Shown one piece after another: positions 1 through 8,322 of a stretch of 64,000 nt of DNA (the stretch's first letter is position 1; the number at the start of each line of letters is the position of its first letter). The position numbers and the translations under genes were made by a program. This stretch comes from Massilia mucilaginosa (GTDB taxonomy: Bacteria; Pseudomonadota; Gammaproteobacteria; Burkholderiales; Burkholderiaceae_D). The stretch is from the NCBI RefSeq assembly GCF_011682145.1, contig NZ_WHJH01000016.1, forward strand, positions 1 to 64,000. Reading direction: 5' to 3'. The notes beneath the pieces are model-generated. The model had not been told where the DNA came from. It made no database searches and saw only the letters and a program-made list of their open reading frames with translations.

Positions 1-200
1 GCTGCTCTGAGGTAGAATTCATGTCGGGCAAGGTGGCGTTTTTGTTGATAGCTGTGTTTCTCGATAACTCACATTTTATCAATCACTTACGGCATTCTTG
101 CCCTTTTTTATGCAAAATTCAGGCTAGAGCCCCTCCCCCAACGGCTGCCCCCGTTTTCCGCTACACTTGCGGCTACAGCAATAGATTTGAGAACATCGCC

Positions 201-845
201 ATGCCCTCCCCTGTCACTGAAGAACTCCTCGATTACACGACTTCCTGCGCGCTGCCCACTCCCTGGGCGCAGTTCACCCTGCACGCCTTTGTCGAGCATG
301 CAACTGGCAAGGAGCACCTGGCGATGACCCTGGGCGACATCGGCGACGGCGAACCCGTCCTCGCGCGCGTCCACTCCGAATGCCTCACCGGCGACGTGCT
401 TTTCTCGCAACGCTGCGACTGCGGCGCCCAGCTCGAAGGCGCCCTCAAGCGCATCGCCGAGGAAGGCCGCGGCATCCTGCTCTATCTGCGCCAGGAAGGA
501 CGCGGCATCGGCCTGGTCAACAAAATGCGCGCCTACCGCCTGCAGGAAGCCGGCGCCGATACGGTCGAGGCCAACCTGGCCCTCGGTTTTCATGCCGACG
601 CCCGCAGCTACGAGCTGTGCCAGCCGATGTTCAGCCATTTCAGCATCCACTCCCTGCGCCTGATGACCAACAATCCGCGCAAGATTGCCGCGATGGAAAA
701 GCTCGGCGTCACCGTCAGCGAGCGCGTCCCCCTGCTGGTGAACCGCAACGCCACCAACAACAGCTACCTGAACACCAAAGAAGCCAAGCTCGGCCACATG
801 ATGACCCCGCTGGCCGAGCCGGTCGCACAGGACGGCGAGCTTTAA
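201..845 (+). CDS. ribA: GTP cyclohydrolase II
   Basis: Catalyses the first committed step of riboflavin synthesis, opening the GTP imidazole ring to give diaminohydroxyphosphoribosylaminopyrimidine, formate and pyrophosphate. The 214-residue product carries the three zinc cysteines (C61, C72 and C74, in SECLTGDVLFSQRCDCG), the RQEGRGIGL substrate loop and a C-terminal LMTNNPRKI segment, all diagnostic of RibA. An upstream in-frame ATG at 21 would add 60 residues with no family resemblance, so the start at 201 is preferred; the resulting length is near the usual 190-220. It stands alone and is not fused to a RibB domain. No FMN riboswitch is evident upstream. Confidence 0.95.
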   Translation: MPSPVTEELLDYTTSCALPTPWAQFTLHAFVEHATGKEHLAMTLGDIGDGEPVLARVHSECLTGDVLFSQRCDCGAQLEGALKRIAEEGRGILLYLRQEGRGIGLVNKMRAYRLQEAGADTVEANLALGFHADARSYELCQPMFSHFSIHSLRLMTNNPRKIAAMEKLGVTVSERVPLLVNRNATNNSYLNTKEAKLGHMMTPLAEPVAQDGEL

Positions 846-878
846 GAGAACCCGGAAAGCGCGCAAATAAGCTAAGCT

Positions 879-911
879 GGTGGCAAGATAGAAGAAACAG
901 TTCTTGCCACC
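879..911 (+). other. Inverted repeat in the leader of the protease gene
   Basis: Perfect 10-bp arms GGTGGCAAGA and TCTTGCCACC are separated by 13 bp. The right arm ends just before the GAAGGA Shine-Dalgarno of the gene starting at 922. There is no T-run, so it is either a weak terminator for ribA or a leader hairpin that could affect translation of the protease. Confidence 0.4.
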
Positions 912-921
912 GAAGGATTGC

Positions 922-2382
922 ATGAAATTTGTCAATACCGCAGTGCTTGTTTATTGCTTTGCGACCCATGCTGTCGCGGCGGCGCCGCCCGTCAAGCCTG
1001 CGGTGCCGCCCCGTCCGCCCGCTTCCCTGGCCATGCCGGCCGTGATTCCTCCGACAGTCCCCGCCGCGATCCCTCCGACCGTCCCCGCCGTGATTCCACC
1101 GGGCGCCCAGCCTCCTGCCGGCACCGCGCCCGTGCCCGACGTCGACGACAACGCCACCCTGCCGCCGCCCTCCTCGGCCGCGCAAAAAGTGTATTCCGCC
1201 GCCAAGGCCGACCTGTTGCAAATCCGCATGCTGCTCAAGAACGGGCGCAGCCAGTCGAGCGTGGGCTCGGGCTTCATGGTCGGCACCAGCAACCTGGTGT
1301 TGACCAATTATCACGTGGTGTCGCAAATGGCGATCGACCCGGATGTGTACGTCGGCGAATACATCGATACCGACGGCAAGAGCGGCCCGGTCGAGCTGCT
1401 GGCCGTGGACGTGCTGCACGACCTGGCGGTGGTGCGCATCAACCGCAACGGCAGCGGCTTTTTCAATATCCCCGAGAAACTGGTCAAGCTGACCCAGGGC
1501 CAGTATCTGTATTCGCTGGGCAATCCTCTCGACCTTGGCTTCGCCATTTCGGAAGGCTCCTACAACGGCATCATCTCGCGCAGCTTTTACGACCAGCTGA
1601 TGTTTACCGGCCCGATCAACTCGGGCATGAGCGGCGGCCCCAGCGTGACCGTGGGCGGCGAGGTCGCCGGCGTGAACGTGTCGAAGCGGCGCGATGGCGA
1701 ATTGATCAGCTTCCTGGTGCCGGTGCGCTACGCCCAGGAACTGCTGAAAAAAGTGCAGGCGCAGACCAGCAAGCCGAAGGATTTCAATCCCCTGATCGGC
1801 GAGCAACTGCTGGCGCACCAGCGCGCCATGATCGACCGCCTGCTCGATTCGCCGCTCTCGCTCAAGACCATGGGTCCGTACCAGGTGCCGGTGCGCGAGT
1901 CGGAACAGGTGCGCTGCTGGGGGCGCTCGAACGTCAAGGCCGAAGCGACCTTCAACGCCGACACCATGGCCTGCGCGATGGAGTCGGCCATTTTCGTGTC
2001 GGATTCGCAGCAGACCGGGCACGTGTCGATGACGCACCAGTACGTGCGCTCGGCCATCCTGGACCCGGTGCGTTTCGCGGTGCTGGCCTCGACCCTGTTC
2101 AAGACCGATAACCTGGGCAGCACCAAAGACACCCGCATGACCGGGCCAATGTGCACCGAAAAATTCGTCAAGACCAAGTCGCTGCCGCTGCGCGCGGTGA
2201 CCTGCGTGCGCGCCTACCGCAAGTTCGCGGGCCTGTACAACTTCACCCTGCTCACGGCCAGCACCGACGACGCCCGCGCCACCTTGCAGAGCCGCCTCGA
2301 TGTGTCGGGCGTCTCGTACGACAACGGCATGCGCACCACGCGCGCCTTCCTCGAAGCGCTGGCGCGCGGGAACAACAAATGA
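922..2382 (+). CDS. Secreted trypsin-like serine protease
   Basis: A 486-residue exported S1-type protease. It has a signal peptide (about residues 1-20, ending AVA-A), then a low-complexity proline linker (about 22-85) with repeated IPPTVPA units, then the protease domain. The catalytic triad is visible as H131 (LTNYHVV), D167 (HDLAVVRI) and S237 (NSGMSGGP), in the HtrA/Do-like arrangement. No PDZ domain is seen; the last 200 residues are unassigned. A good ribosome site (GAAGGA) sits 5 bp before the ATG at 922. Its stop overlaps the start of the FHA gene (ATGA), so the two are translationally coupled and probably act together at the envelope. The substrate is unknown. Confidence 0.85.
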   Translation: MKFVNTAVLVYCFATHAVAAAPPVKPAVPPRPPASLAMPAVIPPTVPAAIPPTVPAVIPPGAQPPAGTAPVPDVDDNATLPPPSSAAQKVYSAAKADLLQIRMLLKNGRSQSSVGSGFMVGTSNLVLTNYHVVSQMAIDPDVYVGEYIDTDGKSGPVELLAVDVLHDLAVVRINRNGSGFFNIPEKLVKLTQGQYLYSLGNPLDLGFAISEGSYNGIISRSFYDQLMFTGPINSGMSGGPSVTVGGEVAGVNVSKRRDGELISFLVPVRYAQELLKKVQAQTSKPKDFNPLIGEQLLAHQRAMIDRLLDSPLSLKTMGPYQVPVRESEQVRCWGRSNVKAEATFNADTMACAMESAIFVSDSQQTGHVSMTHQYVRSAILDPVRFAVLASTLFKTDNLGSTKDTRMTGPMCTEKFVKTKSLPLRAVTCVRAYRKFAGLYNFTLLTASTDDARATLQSRLDVSGVSYDNGMRTTRAFLEALARGNNK

Positions 2383-3350
2383 ACGCGCCCTACTTCATCG
2401 AAACGCTGGCGCGCAACGGCGACGTGCTGCACCGGCACCAGGTCGACGCGCTGCCGATCCGCTTCGGGCGCGGCTACGACAACGACTTCATTCTCGACGA
2501 CGCCTTCGCCGCGCCGCGCCACGCCGTGCTCGAAGCGGGCGAGGACGGCCAGGCCGTGCTGCGCGACCTGGGCACCAAGAACGGCGTGATCCACCTCGGC
2601 AAGCGCAAGTCCAGCCTGGCGCTGACCGGCGACACCGTGATCCGCATCGGCCACACCACCCTGCGCGTGCGCGGCGCCGATTTTCCGGTCGGACCCGAGA
2701 TGGTCGACCGCACCATGCACGGCTGGGAGGGCGGCATTCCCGGCGTGGTCGGCATGCTCCTGACCGGCGCTTTTGCGCTGATCACCACCTGGCTGGGCGA
2801 CACCCAGGCGTTCCAGTTGATCCGCTACCTGCTGCCGCTGGCCTTCGGGATCGGCGCGGGACTGGTATGGGGCGGCGCGTGGGCCTTCGCCAACCGCCTG
2901 TTCGGGCGCCACGCGCGGCTGGGGCGCCACCTGTTCATTTTCGGCTGCGGCCTGACGGCGGTGCTGGCCTACAAACTGGGGGCGAGCGCCGCCGCCTACG
3001 CGTTCTCGCTCGAAGCGCTCACCGCCTACAGCGCGCACGTGGCCATCGCCATCGTGGCCGGCGTGATCTTCTTTCACCTGGGGACGGTCAAGCCGCACCA
3101 GACCCGGCGCTTCGGGCTTGCCTGCCTGATCATCGCCATGATCGGATCGGGCCTGGTCCTGATCAGCAACCAGCTGCGCTACGGCCGGGTGGCGGACGAG
3201 CTGTTCATGTCGGTGCTGATGCCGCCATCGACGCGCGTCAGCCTTGACCACAGCGTCGACGGATTCATGACCGATGTCGCCGCCATGAAAGCCAGGCTCG
3301 ACGCCGAGCGCGGCACCAGGATCAAGGGCGACGGCGGCGACGACGATTGA
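2379..3350 (+). CDS. FHA-domain membrane protein
   Basis: A 323-residue protein with an N-terminal forkhead-associated fold (about residues 15-95: FGRGYDNDF, PRHAVLE, LRDLGTKNG), followed by four or five hydrophobic segments (about 120-275) and a short polar tail. FHA domains bind phosphothreonine peptides; here the usual Ser before RH is replaced by Pro and the distal S-x-NG by T-K-NG, so phosphopeptide binding is not assured. It overlaps the preceding protease gene by four bases (ATGA), which suggests an inner-membrane sensor or scaffold partner of that protease. No kinase gene is nearby. Confidence 0.75.
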   Translation: MNAPYFIETLARNGDVLHRHQVDALPIRFGRGYDNDFILDDAFAAPRHAVLEAGEDGQAVLRDLGTKNGVIHLGKRKSSLALTGDTVIRIGHTTLRVRGADFPVGPEMVDRTMHGWEGGIPGVVGMLLTGAFALITTWLGDTQAFQLIRYLLPLAFGIGAGLVWGGAWAFANRLFGRHARLGRHLFIFGCGLTAVLAYKLGASAAAYAFSLEALTAYSAHVAIAIVAGVIFFHLGTVKPHQTRRFGLACLIIAMIGSGLVLISNQLRYGRVADELFMSVLMPPSTRVSLDHSVDGFMTDVAAMKARLDAERGTRIKGDGGDDD

Positions 3351-3357
3351 ACGAACC

Positions 3358-3963
3358 TCAGGCTTTCTTGGCCATGATCGGATGCAGCATCTCGCCACGG
3401 GCCAGCATCGCCGCAAAGTTGGCGATGTGGCGCGCGCGGGTTTCGGGCTTTTTGGCGGTCTGGATACGAAACAGCATCGCATAGCGGTTCTGCGAATTGA
3501 GCGTGGCGAAGAACGCGCGCGCGCCGGGGTGCGCATCGAAGGCCGCCTCCAGGTCGGGCGGCACCTGGGCCGAACTGGCGGGTGCGTAGGCGGCGTCCCA
3601 GCGGCCATCCTGCTGCGCGCGCCGCACTTCGGCCAGGCCGGCCGGCTGCATTTTTCCCTCGGCGATGCAGGCGAGCGCCTTGGCGCGGTTGACCTGCGAC
3701 CAGATGCTGCGCGCGCCGCGCGGCGTCCAGCGCTGCAGCCAGTAGTGCTGGTCCTCGGCTTTCTTCTGGCCGTCGATCCAGCCGAAGCACAGCGCCACTT
3801 CCAGCGCTTCCTGGTACGACACGGTCGGTTCAGGGGCGCCCTTCTTCGCATGGCGCAGCCACAGCCCGCGCGAGCCGGCATGGTGCTCGGCCAGCCACTG
3901 CGCCCAGGCGGCTTGCGAGGAAAATGCGCGCGGGGTGGCGTCTTGCGCCAGCGCTGTCTCCAT
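3358..3963 (-). CDS. YdeI/OmdA family protein
   Basis: A 201-residue soluble protein of the YdeI/OmpD-associated (OmdA) family. Family marks are LWLRHAKKG near residue 35, VALCFGWIDGQKK and WTPRGARSIWSQVNRAKA, and the C-terminal alpha-helical segment ending HPIMAKKA. Members have been linked to resistance to antimicrobial peptides and stress, but the biochemical role is unsettled. The start at 3963 follows a strong GGGAGAAA site; a longer frame upstream is poorly coding. It is convergent with the FHA gene, 7 bp apart. Confidence 0.8.
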   Translation of the reverse strand: METALAQDATPRAFSSQAAWAQWLAEHHAGSRGLWLRHAKKGAPEPTVSYQEALEVALCFGWIDGQKKAEDQHYWLQRWTPRGARSIWSQVNRAKALACIAEGKMQPAGLAEVRRAQQDGRWDAAYAPASSAQVPPDLEAAFDAHPGARAFFATLNSQNRYAMLFRIQTAKKPETRARHIANFAAMLARGEMLHPIMAKKA

Positions 3964-4042
3964 CTTGTTTCTCCCATTTCTTTGACATGATCGAGAGAAT
4001 ACGCAATCATCAGCGCTTCGACCAGCCCCCCCCCACCCGCTC

Positions 4043-5098
4043 ATGCCACTGCAACGCTCCACCATTGTCATCGGCGTCGCCTGGCTGCTGTTCTGGGCAC
4101 TGATGGTATCGGTCGCCGTCGAGGATTACCTGCGCGACGGCGGCACCCGGCTGTGGCAGCCGGTGCTGTGGGAAAGCTCCTCGATGCTGGCCGCGACCGT
4201 CTTGCTGGCGATCCAGCGCCAACTCACGCGCCGCCACGATCATTTGCTGGCGGCCCCGTGGCGCTGGTTCGGCCTGCAGGCGCTGTTCCTGCCGATGTAC
4301 TGGGTGGCGTTCGTGCCGATCGCCTTCGGCATCCGCCATGGCGTGTACGCGCTGGCCGGCTCAAGCTACGAGCACGAAGCCTGGGGGCCGACCTTTCTGT
4401 ACGAATCGCTCAAGCTGTCGGTGTTCGTCGGCCTGTTCGTGGTGATCGTGTTCGGCATCCTGTCGTACCGGCAGCTGCTTGAAGAGAAGCTGCGCGCCGA
4501 ACAAGCCAACGCCCTGCTGCGCCAGGCCCACCTGCAGCGCCTGCGCCAGCAGATGCAGCCGCACTTCCTGTTCAATGCGCTCAACACTATTTCATCCCTG
4601 ATGCACACCGATGTCGCGCGCGCCGACGCCACCCTGATCGAACTGGCCGACGTGCTGCGCGCCACGCTCGACGTGGGCGAGCTGCAGGTAGCGCCGCTGT
4701 CGACCGAACTGCGGCTGGTGCGCGGCTACGCCCGCGTGATGGAAGAGCGCTTCGCCGGGCGCGTTGTCATCGCATGGCGGATCGACGACGCTGCACTTAG
4801 CTGCCCGCTGCCGGTGATGAGCATCCAGCCCCTGCTCGAAAACATCTTCAAGCACACCGTGGAGAAGCGGCGCGAGACGGCCCGCATCGCTATCTCGGCC
4901 AGCCGCGCCGACAACCGGCTGGTGCTGACGCTGGAGGACGATATCGGCACCTTGGCCCCCGACGCGCCGCCCGGAGTGGGCCTGTCCAACCTGCGCGAAC
5001 GGATGGCGGCGCTGTACGGCGCCAGTGCCAGCCTGGAGCTGTCGCCGCTGGCGCCCGCCGGCGTGCGCGCCACGATGACCGTGCCATGCGCCTCCTGA
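4043..5098 (+). CDS. LytS/YpdA-type sensor histidine kinase
   Basis: A 351-residue membrane kinase with about four N-terminal transmembrane segments (to about residue 145), then a His-kinase domain of the LytS family. The phospho-acceptor is H174 in QMQPHFLFNALNTIS. The ATP-binding part has an N box (LLENIFKH) and a G box (GVGLSNLRERM), while the D box is degenerate. It overlaps the next gene by 13 bases and so forms a two-component pair with it. No periplasmic sensing domain is apparent, so the signal is probably sensed in the membrane or is a small molecule. Confidence 0.9.
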   Translation: MPLQRSTIVIGVAWLLFWALMVSVAVEDYLRDGGTRLWQPVLWESSSMLAATVLLAIQRQLTRRHDHLLAAPWRWFGLQALFLPMYWVAFVPIAFGIRHGVYALAGSSYEHEAWGPTFLYESLKLSVFVGLFVVIVFGILSYRQLLEEKLRAEQANALLRQAHLQRLRQQMQPHFLFNALNTISSLMHTDVARADATLIELADVLRATLDVGELQVAPLSTELRLVRGYARVMEERFAGRVVIAWRIDDAALSCPLPVMSIQPLLENIFKHTVEKRRETARIAISASRADNRLVLTLEDDIGTLAPDAPPGVGLSNLRERMAALYGASASLELSPLAPAGVRATMTVPCAS

Positions 5099-5799
5099 TC
5101 GTCGACGACGAGCGCCCCGCGCGCGACAGGCTGCGCCAGCTGCTGGCGCAGGAAGACGGCATCAGCGCCATTCTTGAGGCGCGCGACGGGGTCGAAGCGA
5201 TGCGGCAGATCGCGGCGTGCGCGCCGGACGCGCTGTTTTTGGACATCCAGATGCCCGAGGTGAGCGGCCTCGAACTGGCCGCGTCGCTGCCCGCGCCGGC
5301 GCCGCTGATCGTCTTCGCGACCGCGTTCGACCAGTATGCGCTCAAGGCTTTCGATGCCAACGCCATCGACTACCTGCTCAAGCCCTACGACCAGGCCCGC
5401 CTGCGGCGCGCCCTTGAGCGCCTGCGCGAACGCTTGCAGGCGCGTGCCGCGCAAACCCTGCCGCCGTTCGTTGGCGAACACGCGTTGCAGCAGTTGCTGG
5501 TGACCGAACGGGGCGTCACGCGTGTGATCCGCATCGACCGGATCGGATGGATCGAAACGGCCGACAATTACGTGATCCTGCACACGGACGGCAAGCCGCT
5601 GATGCGCCAGACGCTGGCCGGCCTGCTGGACAAACTGGGACCGGGCTTCATGCGCTGCCACCGGCGCGCAGCAGTGCAACTGGCATGGATCGAGCGGGTC
5701 GAGGCGCTCGACAAGGGCGACTGCGAGCTGGTGCTGCGCGATGGCGCGCGCGTGCCATGCAGCCGCCAGTACCGCGCGACGCTGATGGAACGCCTGTAA
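5086..5799 (+). CDS. LytTR-type response regulator
   Basis: A 237-residue regulator with an N-terminal receiver (acidic pair D7-D8, phosphorylation site D53 in LFLDIQMPEVSG, switch lysine in LLKPYD) and a C-terminal LytTR DNA-binding domain (about 130-237: IDRIGWIETADNYVILH, FMRCHRRAAVQL). It starts inside the 3' end of the kinase gene. LytTR regulators often control exopolysaccharide, autolysis or secreted-protein genes; the downstream acyltransferase is a possible target, by proximity only. Confidence 0.92.
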   Translation: MRLLIVDDERPARDRLRQLLAQEDGISAILEARDGVEAMRQIAACAPDALFLDIQMPEVSGLELAASLPAPAPLIVFATAFDQYALKAFDANAIDYLLKPYDQARLRRALERLRERLQARAAQTLPPFVGEHALQQLLVTERGVTRVIRIDRIGWIETADNYVILHTDGKPLMRQTLAGLLDKLGPGFMRCHRRAAVQLAWIERVEALDKGDCELVLRDGARVPCSRQYRATLMERL

Positions 5800-5897
5800 C
5801 GCCGCTTCACCCCACCGTCATCCCGGCTCGCCCCATTCCGCTGGCGTGTCGGCCCGCGCTGATTCAGGCTGTGATTTTTTCACTCACAAAGCGCGCC

Positions 5898-7100
5898 ATG
5901 ACTACCTCGCCTGCCCGACTCTGGTTTCTCGACTGGGTCCGTATCCTCGCCTTTTTCGTGCTGATTGTTTACCACGTCGGCATGTATTACGTGACCTGGG
6001 ACTGGCACGTCAAAAGTCCCTTTGCCAGCCACGCCATCGAACCGCTGATGCTGCTCTCGTCGCCGTGGCGCCTCGGGCTGCTGTTCATGGTGTCGGGCGT
6101 GGCATCGAGCCTGATGCTGGCGAAAACCAGCGCCGCCCGCTTCCTTGGACAGCGCAGCGCGCGCCTGCTGCTGCCGCTGGTGTTCGGCATGCTGGTCATC
6201 GTGCCGCCGCAGGCCTACCTGGAAGTGGTGGAAAAACTGGCCTACCAGGGCAGCTACGCCGACTTCATGCAGCTGTACCTGGGCCGATACCGCGGCTTTT
6301 GCCGGGGCACCGACTGCCTGATCATGCCGACCTGGAACCACCTGTGGTTCGTGGCCTATCTGTGGGTGTATACACTGCTGCTGGGCGGCCTGGTGGCGGG
6401 ACTTGGCAGCCGCGTCGACCGGCTGGCCGCGCGCGTGGCAGCGTCGCTGGTGGGCTGGAAGATCATCGCACTGCCGTTCGTGGCGCTGGCGATCGTGCGC
6501 CTGCTGTTGCAGCCACGCTTTCCGACCACGCACGCGCTGGTGGACGACTGGTTCAACCATGCGAACTACGTGCTGCTGTTTCTGCTGGGCGCCATGCTCG
6601 CGCGGGCGCCGCAGTTCTGGCCGCGCGCAGAATCGCTGCGCTGGAGCGCGCTGGGCATCGCGGCGGCCTGCTGGGCCACGCTGACCATCTGTTTCGCCCT
6701 GCCCGATAGCTTGTTCATCCCCCAGGCGCTGGAGCAGATGTGGAATTTGCAGCGCATCCTGTACTCGCTGTTCTTGTGGAGCGCAATCGTTGGGGTATTC
6801 GGCTTCGCGTACCGCCACCTGAACCGCGACAGCGCCAACCGGCGTTATCTGGTGCAGGCGGTGTTCCCCGTGTATATCGTGCACCAGACGCTGATCGTCG
6901 TGATCGCACATGCAATACAGCCGGCCAGGCTCGCGCCCGTGATCGAAGCGCTGGTGTTGATCGTGCTGACTATGTGCCTCAGTTTTGCTGTCGTCGACGT
7001 GGCGCGGCGTTCACGCGTCTTGCGACCGCTGTTCGGCATCGCCCCCGTGCAGGCAAGCGCAAAAATCCAGCGCGCCTCACAGGAAGTGACGACGCACTGA
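5898..7100 (+). CDS. Acyltransferase 3 family membrane protein
   Basis: A 400-residue integral membrane protein with about ten hydrophobic segments. The N-terminal motif RLWFLDWVRILAFFVLIVYH carries the conserved Arg and His of the acyltransferase-3 (OpgC/OafA/NolL) family, which transfers acyl groups from the cytoplasm to extracytoplasmic glycans. NHLWFVAYLWVY near residue 145 is also typical. It starts at the ATG at 5898, about 100 bp after the response-regulator gene, without overlap. The acceptor (glucan, O-antigen or exopolysaccharide) cannot be read from sequence. Confidence 0.85.
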   Translation: MTTSPARLWFLDWVRILAFFVLIVYHVGMYYVTWDWHVKSPFASHAIEPLMLLSSPWRLGLLFMVSGVASSLMLAKTSAARFLGQRSARLLLPLVFGMLVIVPPQAYLEVVEKLAYQGSYADFMQLYLGRYRGFCRGTDCLIMPTWNHLWFVAYLWVYTLLLGGLVAGLGSRVDRLAARVAASLVGWKIIALPFVALAIVRLLLQPRFPTTHALVDDWFNHANYVLLFLLGAMLARAPQFWPRAESLRWSALGIAAACWATLTICFALPDSLFIPQALEQMWNLQRILYSLFLWSAIVGVFGFAYRHLNRDSANRRYLVQAVFPVYIVHQTLIVVIAHAIQPARLAPVIEALVLIVLTMCLSFAVVDVARRSRVLRPLFGIAPVQASAKIQRASQEVTTH

Positions 7101-7120
7101 ACGACGCCACGATGCGCCAG

Positions 7121-7155
7121 GTTGCCGCCGGGGGCAACAAGCCTTCGGCGGCAAC
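7121..7155. other. Inverted repeat between convergent genes
   Basis: Nine-base arms GTTGCCGCC and GGCGGCAAC lie between the ends of the acyltransferase and the phasin genes. It may act as a bidirectional terminator, although neither strand has a clear T-run. Confidence 0.35.
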
Positions 7156-7235
7156 GGCCTTACCAGTTCCAACCGGCGCTGTGCCGGTCAGGCGCACCCC
7201 TCGCGCTTGTGATTTGCGATACCTGCGCCTGCTAT

Positions 7236-7928
7236 TCAGGCATTCTTGCCGGTGCTTGCACCACCCGATTTGCTACCCGCGCCGGTGGAACTGCCGGACT
7301 GAGCTGCCGGTGACGCAGTCGCGCCTTGCGACGAGCCGCTGCCTTGCATGCTGCCGTGCTGGTCGCTCTGGCTGCTGCCTGCCGAACCACCCTGCGCGCT
7401 GCCGTTCTGGCCGCTCTGCATGCTGGTGCTGCCGCGCACTTCGGTGCTGCCGTTACCGCGCCAGGCGCCGCCCTGTTGCGTGAACGGGTCGCTGAACTTG
7501 CGCATGTTTTCCTGTTGGTTTTGCATGCTGCGTTCGGTTTCTTCGGAAGCGACGCGGGCCACTTCATCGGCCAGGGCGCGCGCCGTGCGGGTGGTTTCCT
7601 GCACGTGCTGCTCGGTCACGCGGGCCAGTTCGACCTGCGCATCGGCCGCCACGCGCGAGATGTGCTGTTGATAGGCGCGCAGTTTTTCAGTGGCGGGCTG
7701 GGCGCGCGATGCGGCTGCGCTGATCACGTCGGTCTGGCGGTCGGCCGTCAGCATTTGCTGGCCGGCCATGGCGGTTTCTTCCAGCAGGGTCTGGGTCAGC
7801 TGGATGTTCAGGGCGCACAGTTGCTGGAACGAATTAAACAACGACTTCGACATATCGTTGAGGAAGGAAACCTGCGCGTCCAGGTGGCTGCGCATAGCGG
7901 GAGTTACCGATTGCGGATATGGAAACAT
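7236..7928 (-). CDS. Phasin family protein (PHA granule-associated)
   Basis: A 230-residue phasin: residues 1-140 are amphipathic helix with few prolines (QVSFLNDMSKSLFNSFQQL, then heptad-like Ala/Gln/Glu stretches), the pattern of proteins that coat polyhydroxyalkanoate granules. Residues about 155-230 are a low-complexity Gly/Ser/Gln tail (GSSQG, GSTSMQSG units) that is probably disordered. The ATG at 7928 follows AAAGAGGA. No other pha genes are in the window. The long upstream region holds an FNR-type palindrome at 8116-8133. Confidence 0.85.
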   Translation of the reverse strand: MFPYPQSVTPAMRSHLDAQVSFLNDMSKSLFNSFQQLCALNIQLTQTLLEETAMAGQQMLTADRQTDVISAAASRAQPATEKLRAYQQHISRVAADAQVELARVTEQHVQETTRTARALADEVARVASEETERSMQNQQENMRKFSDPFTQQGGAWRGNGSTEVRGSTSMQSGQNGSAQGGSAGSSQSDQHGSMQGSGSSQGATASPAAQSGSSTGAGSKSGGASTGKNA

Positions 7929-8322
7929 GTAGTCCTCTTTTATGTAATTGATCAAGTACAAGGAGTTGCGGTGCGGGGATAAGCGGCCTTGCTTGCCAGC
8001 CTTTCAGCGCGCCGCCGCAGCGCATGCCCGGTGAAGACTGTTTGTCGCGAATCAAAACCTTGCGCCAGATCGTCTTCAGCACGAGTCACTAGGCTAGGGG
8101 ACTATCACCTTGTGGGTTTGATATATATCAAACGTGTTCAAGTCGGCAACGTTCTCAGCTGCTTTCTGTCTTGAAACGGTGCACTTGTGCTGCGCCGCAC
8201 CAAAAGCATGCCGTGCGTCGCCGGCGGGCCCGGGCGGCCAAGGGCTGGCGGCCACGCATGGTTGTGGTATGGAAATTGCTTATCTGCATACGCTAATCAC
8301 CATATACAAGGGAGCGTTGCCA
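7929..8322. other. Divergent intergenic region, phasin / tnsB-like
   Basis: A 394-bp region with no convincing gene. It holds the divergent leaders of the phasin gene (minus) and the truncated transposase (plus), plus the palindrome at 8116-8133. Small open frames here lack ribosome sites and family resemblance. Confidence 0.6.
8116..8133. promoter_or_regulatory. Perfect FNR/ANR-type palindrome
   Basis: GTTTGATATATATCAAAC is a perfect 18-bp palindrome containing TTGAT-N4-ATCAA, the consensus for FNR/ANR/DNR regulators. It lies about 190 bp from the phasin start and a similar distance from the tnsB-like start. Anaerobic or microaerobic control of the phasin is the simpler reading (inference). 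Confidence 0.65.

Noticed and set aside
1-200. FMN riboswitch before ribA
   Set aside because: No RFN-like conserved stems were recognised in the leader.
108-935. Long minus-strand frame opposite ribA
   Set aside because: Antisense codon-bias shadow; the sense gene carries all RibA motifs.
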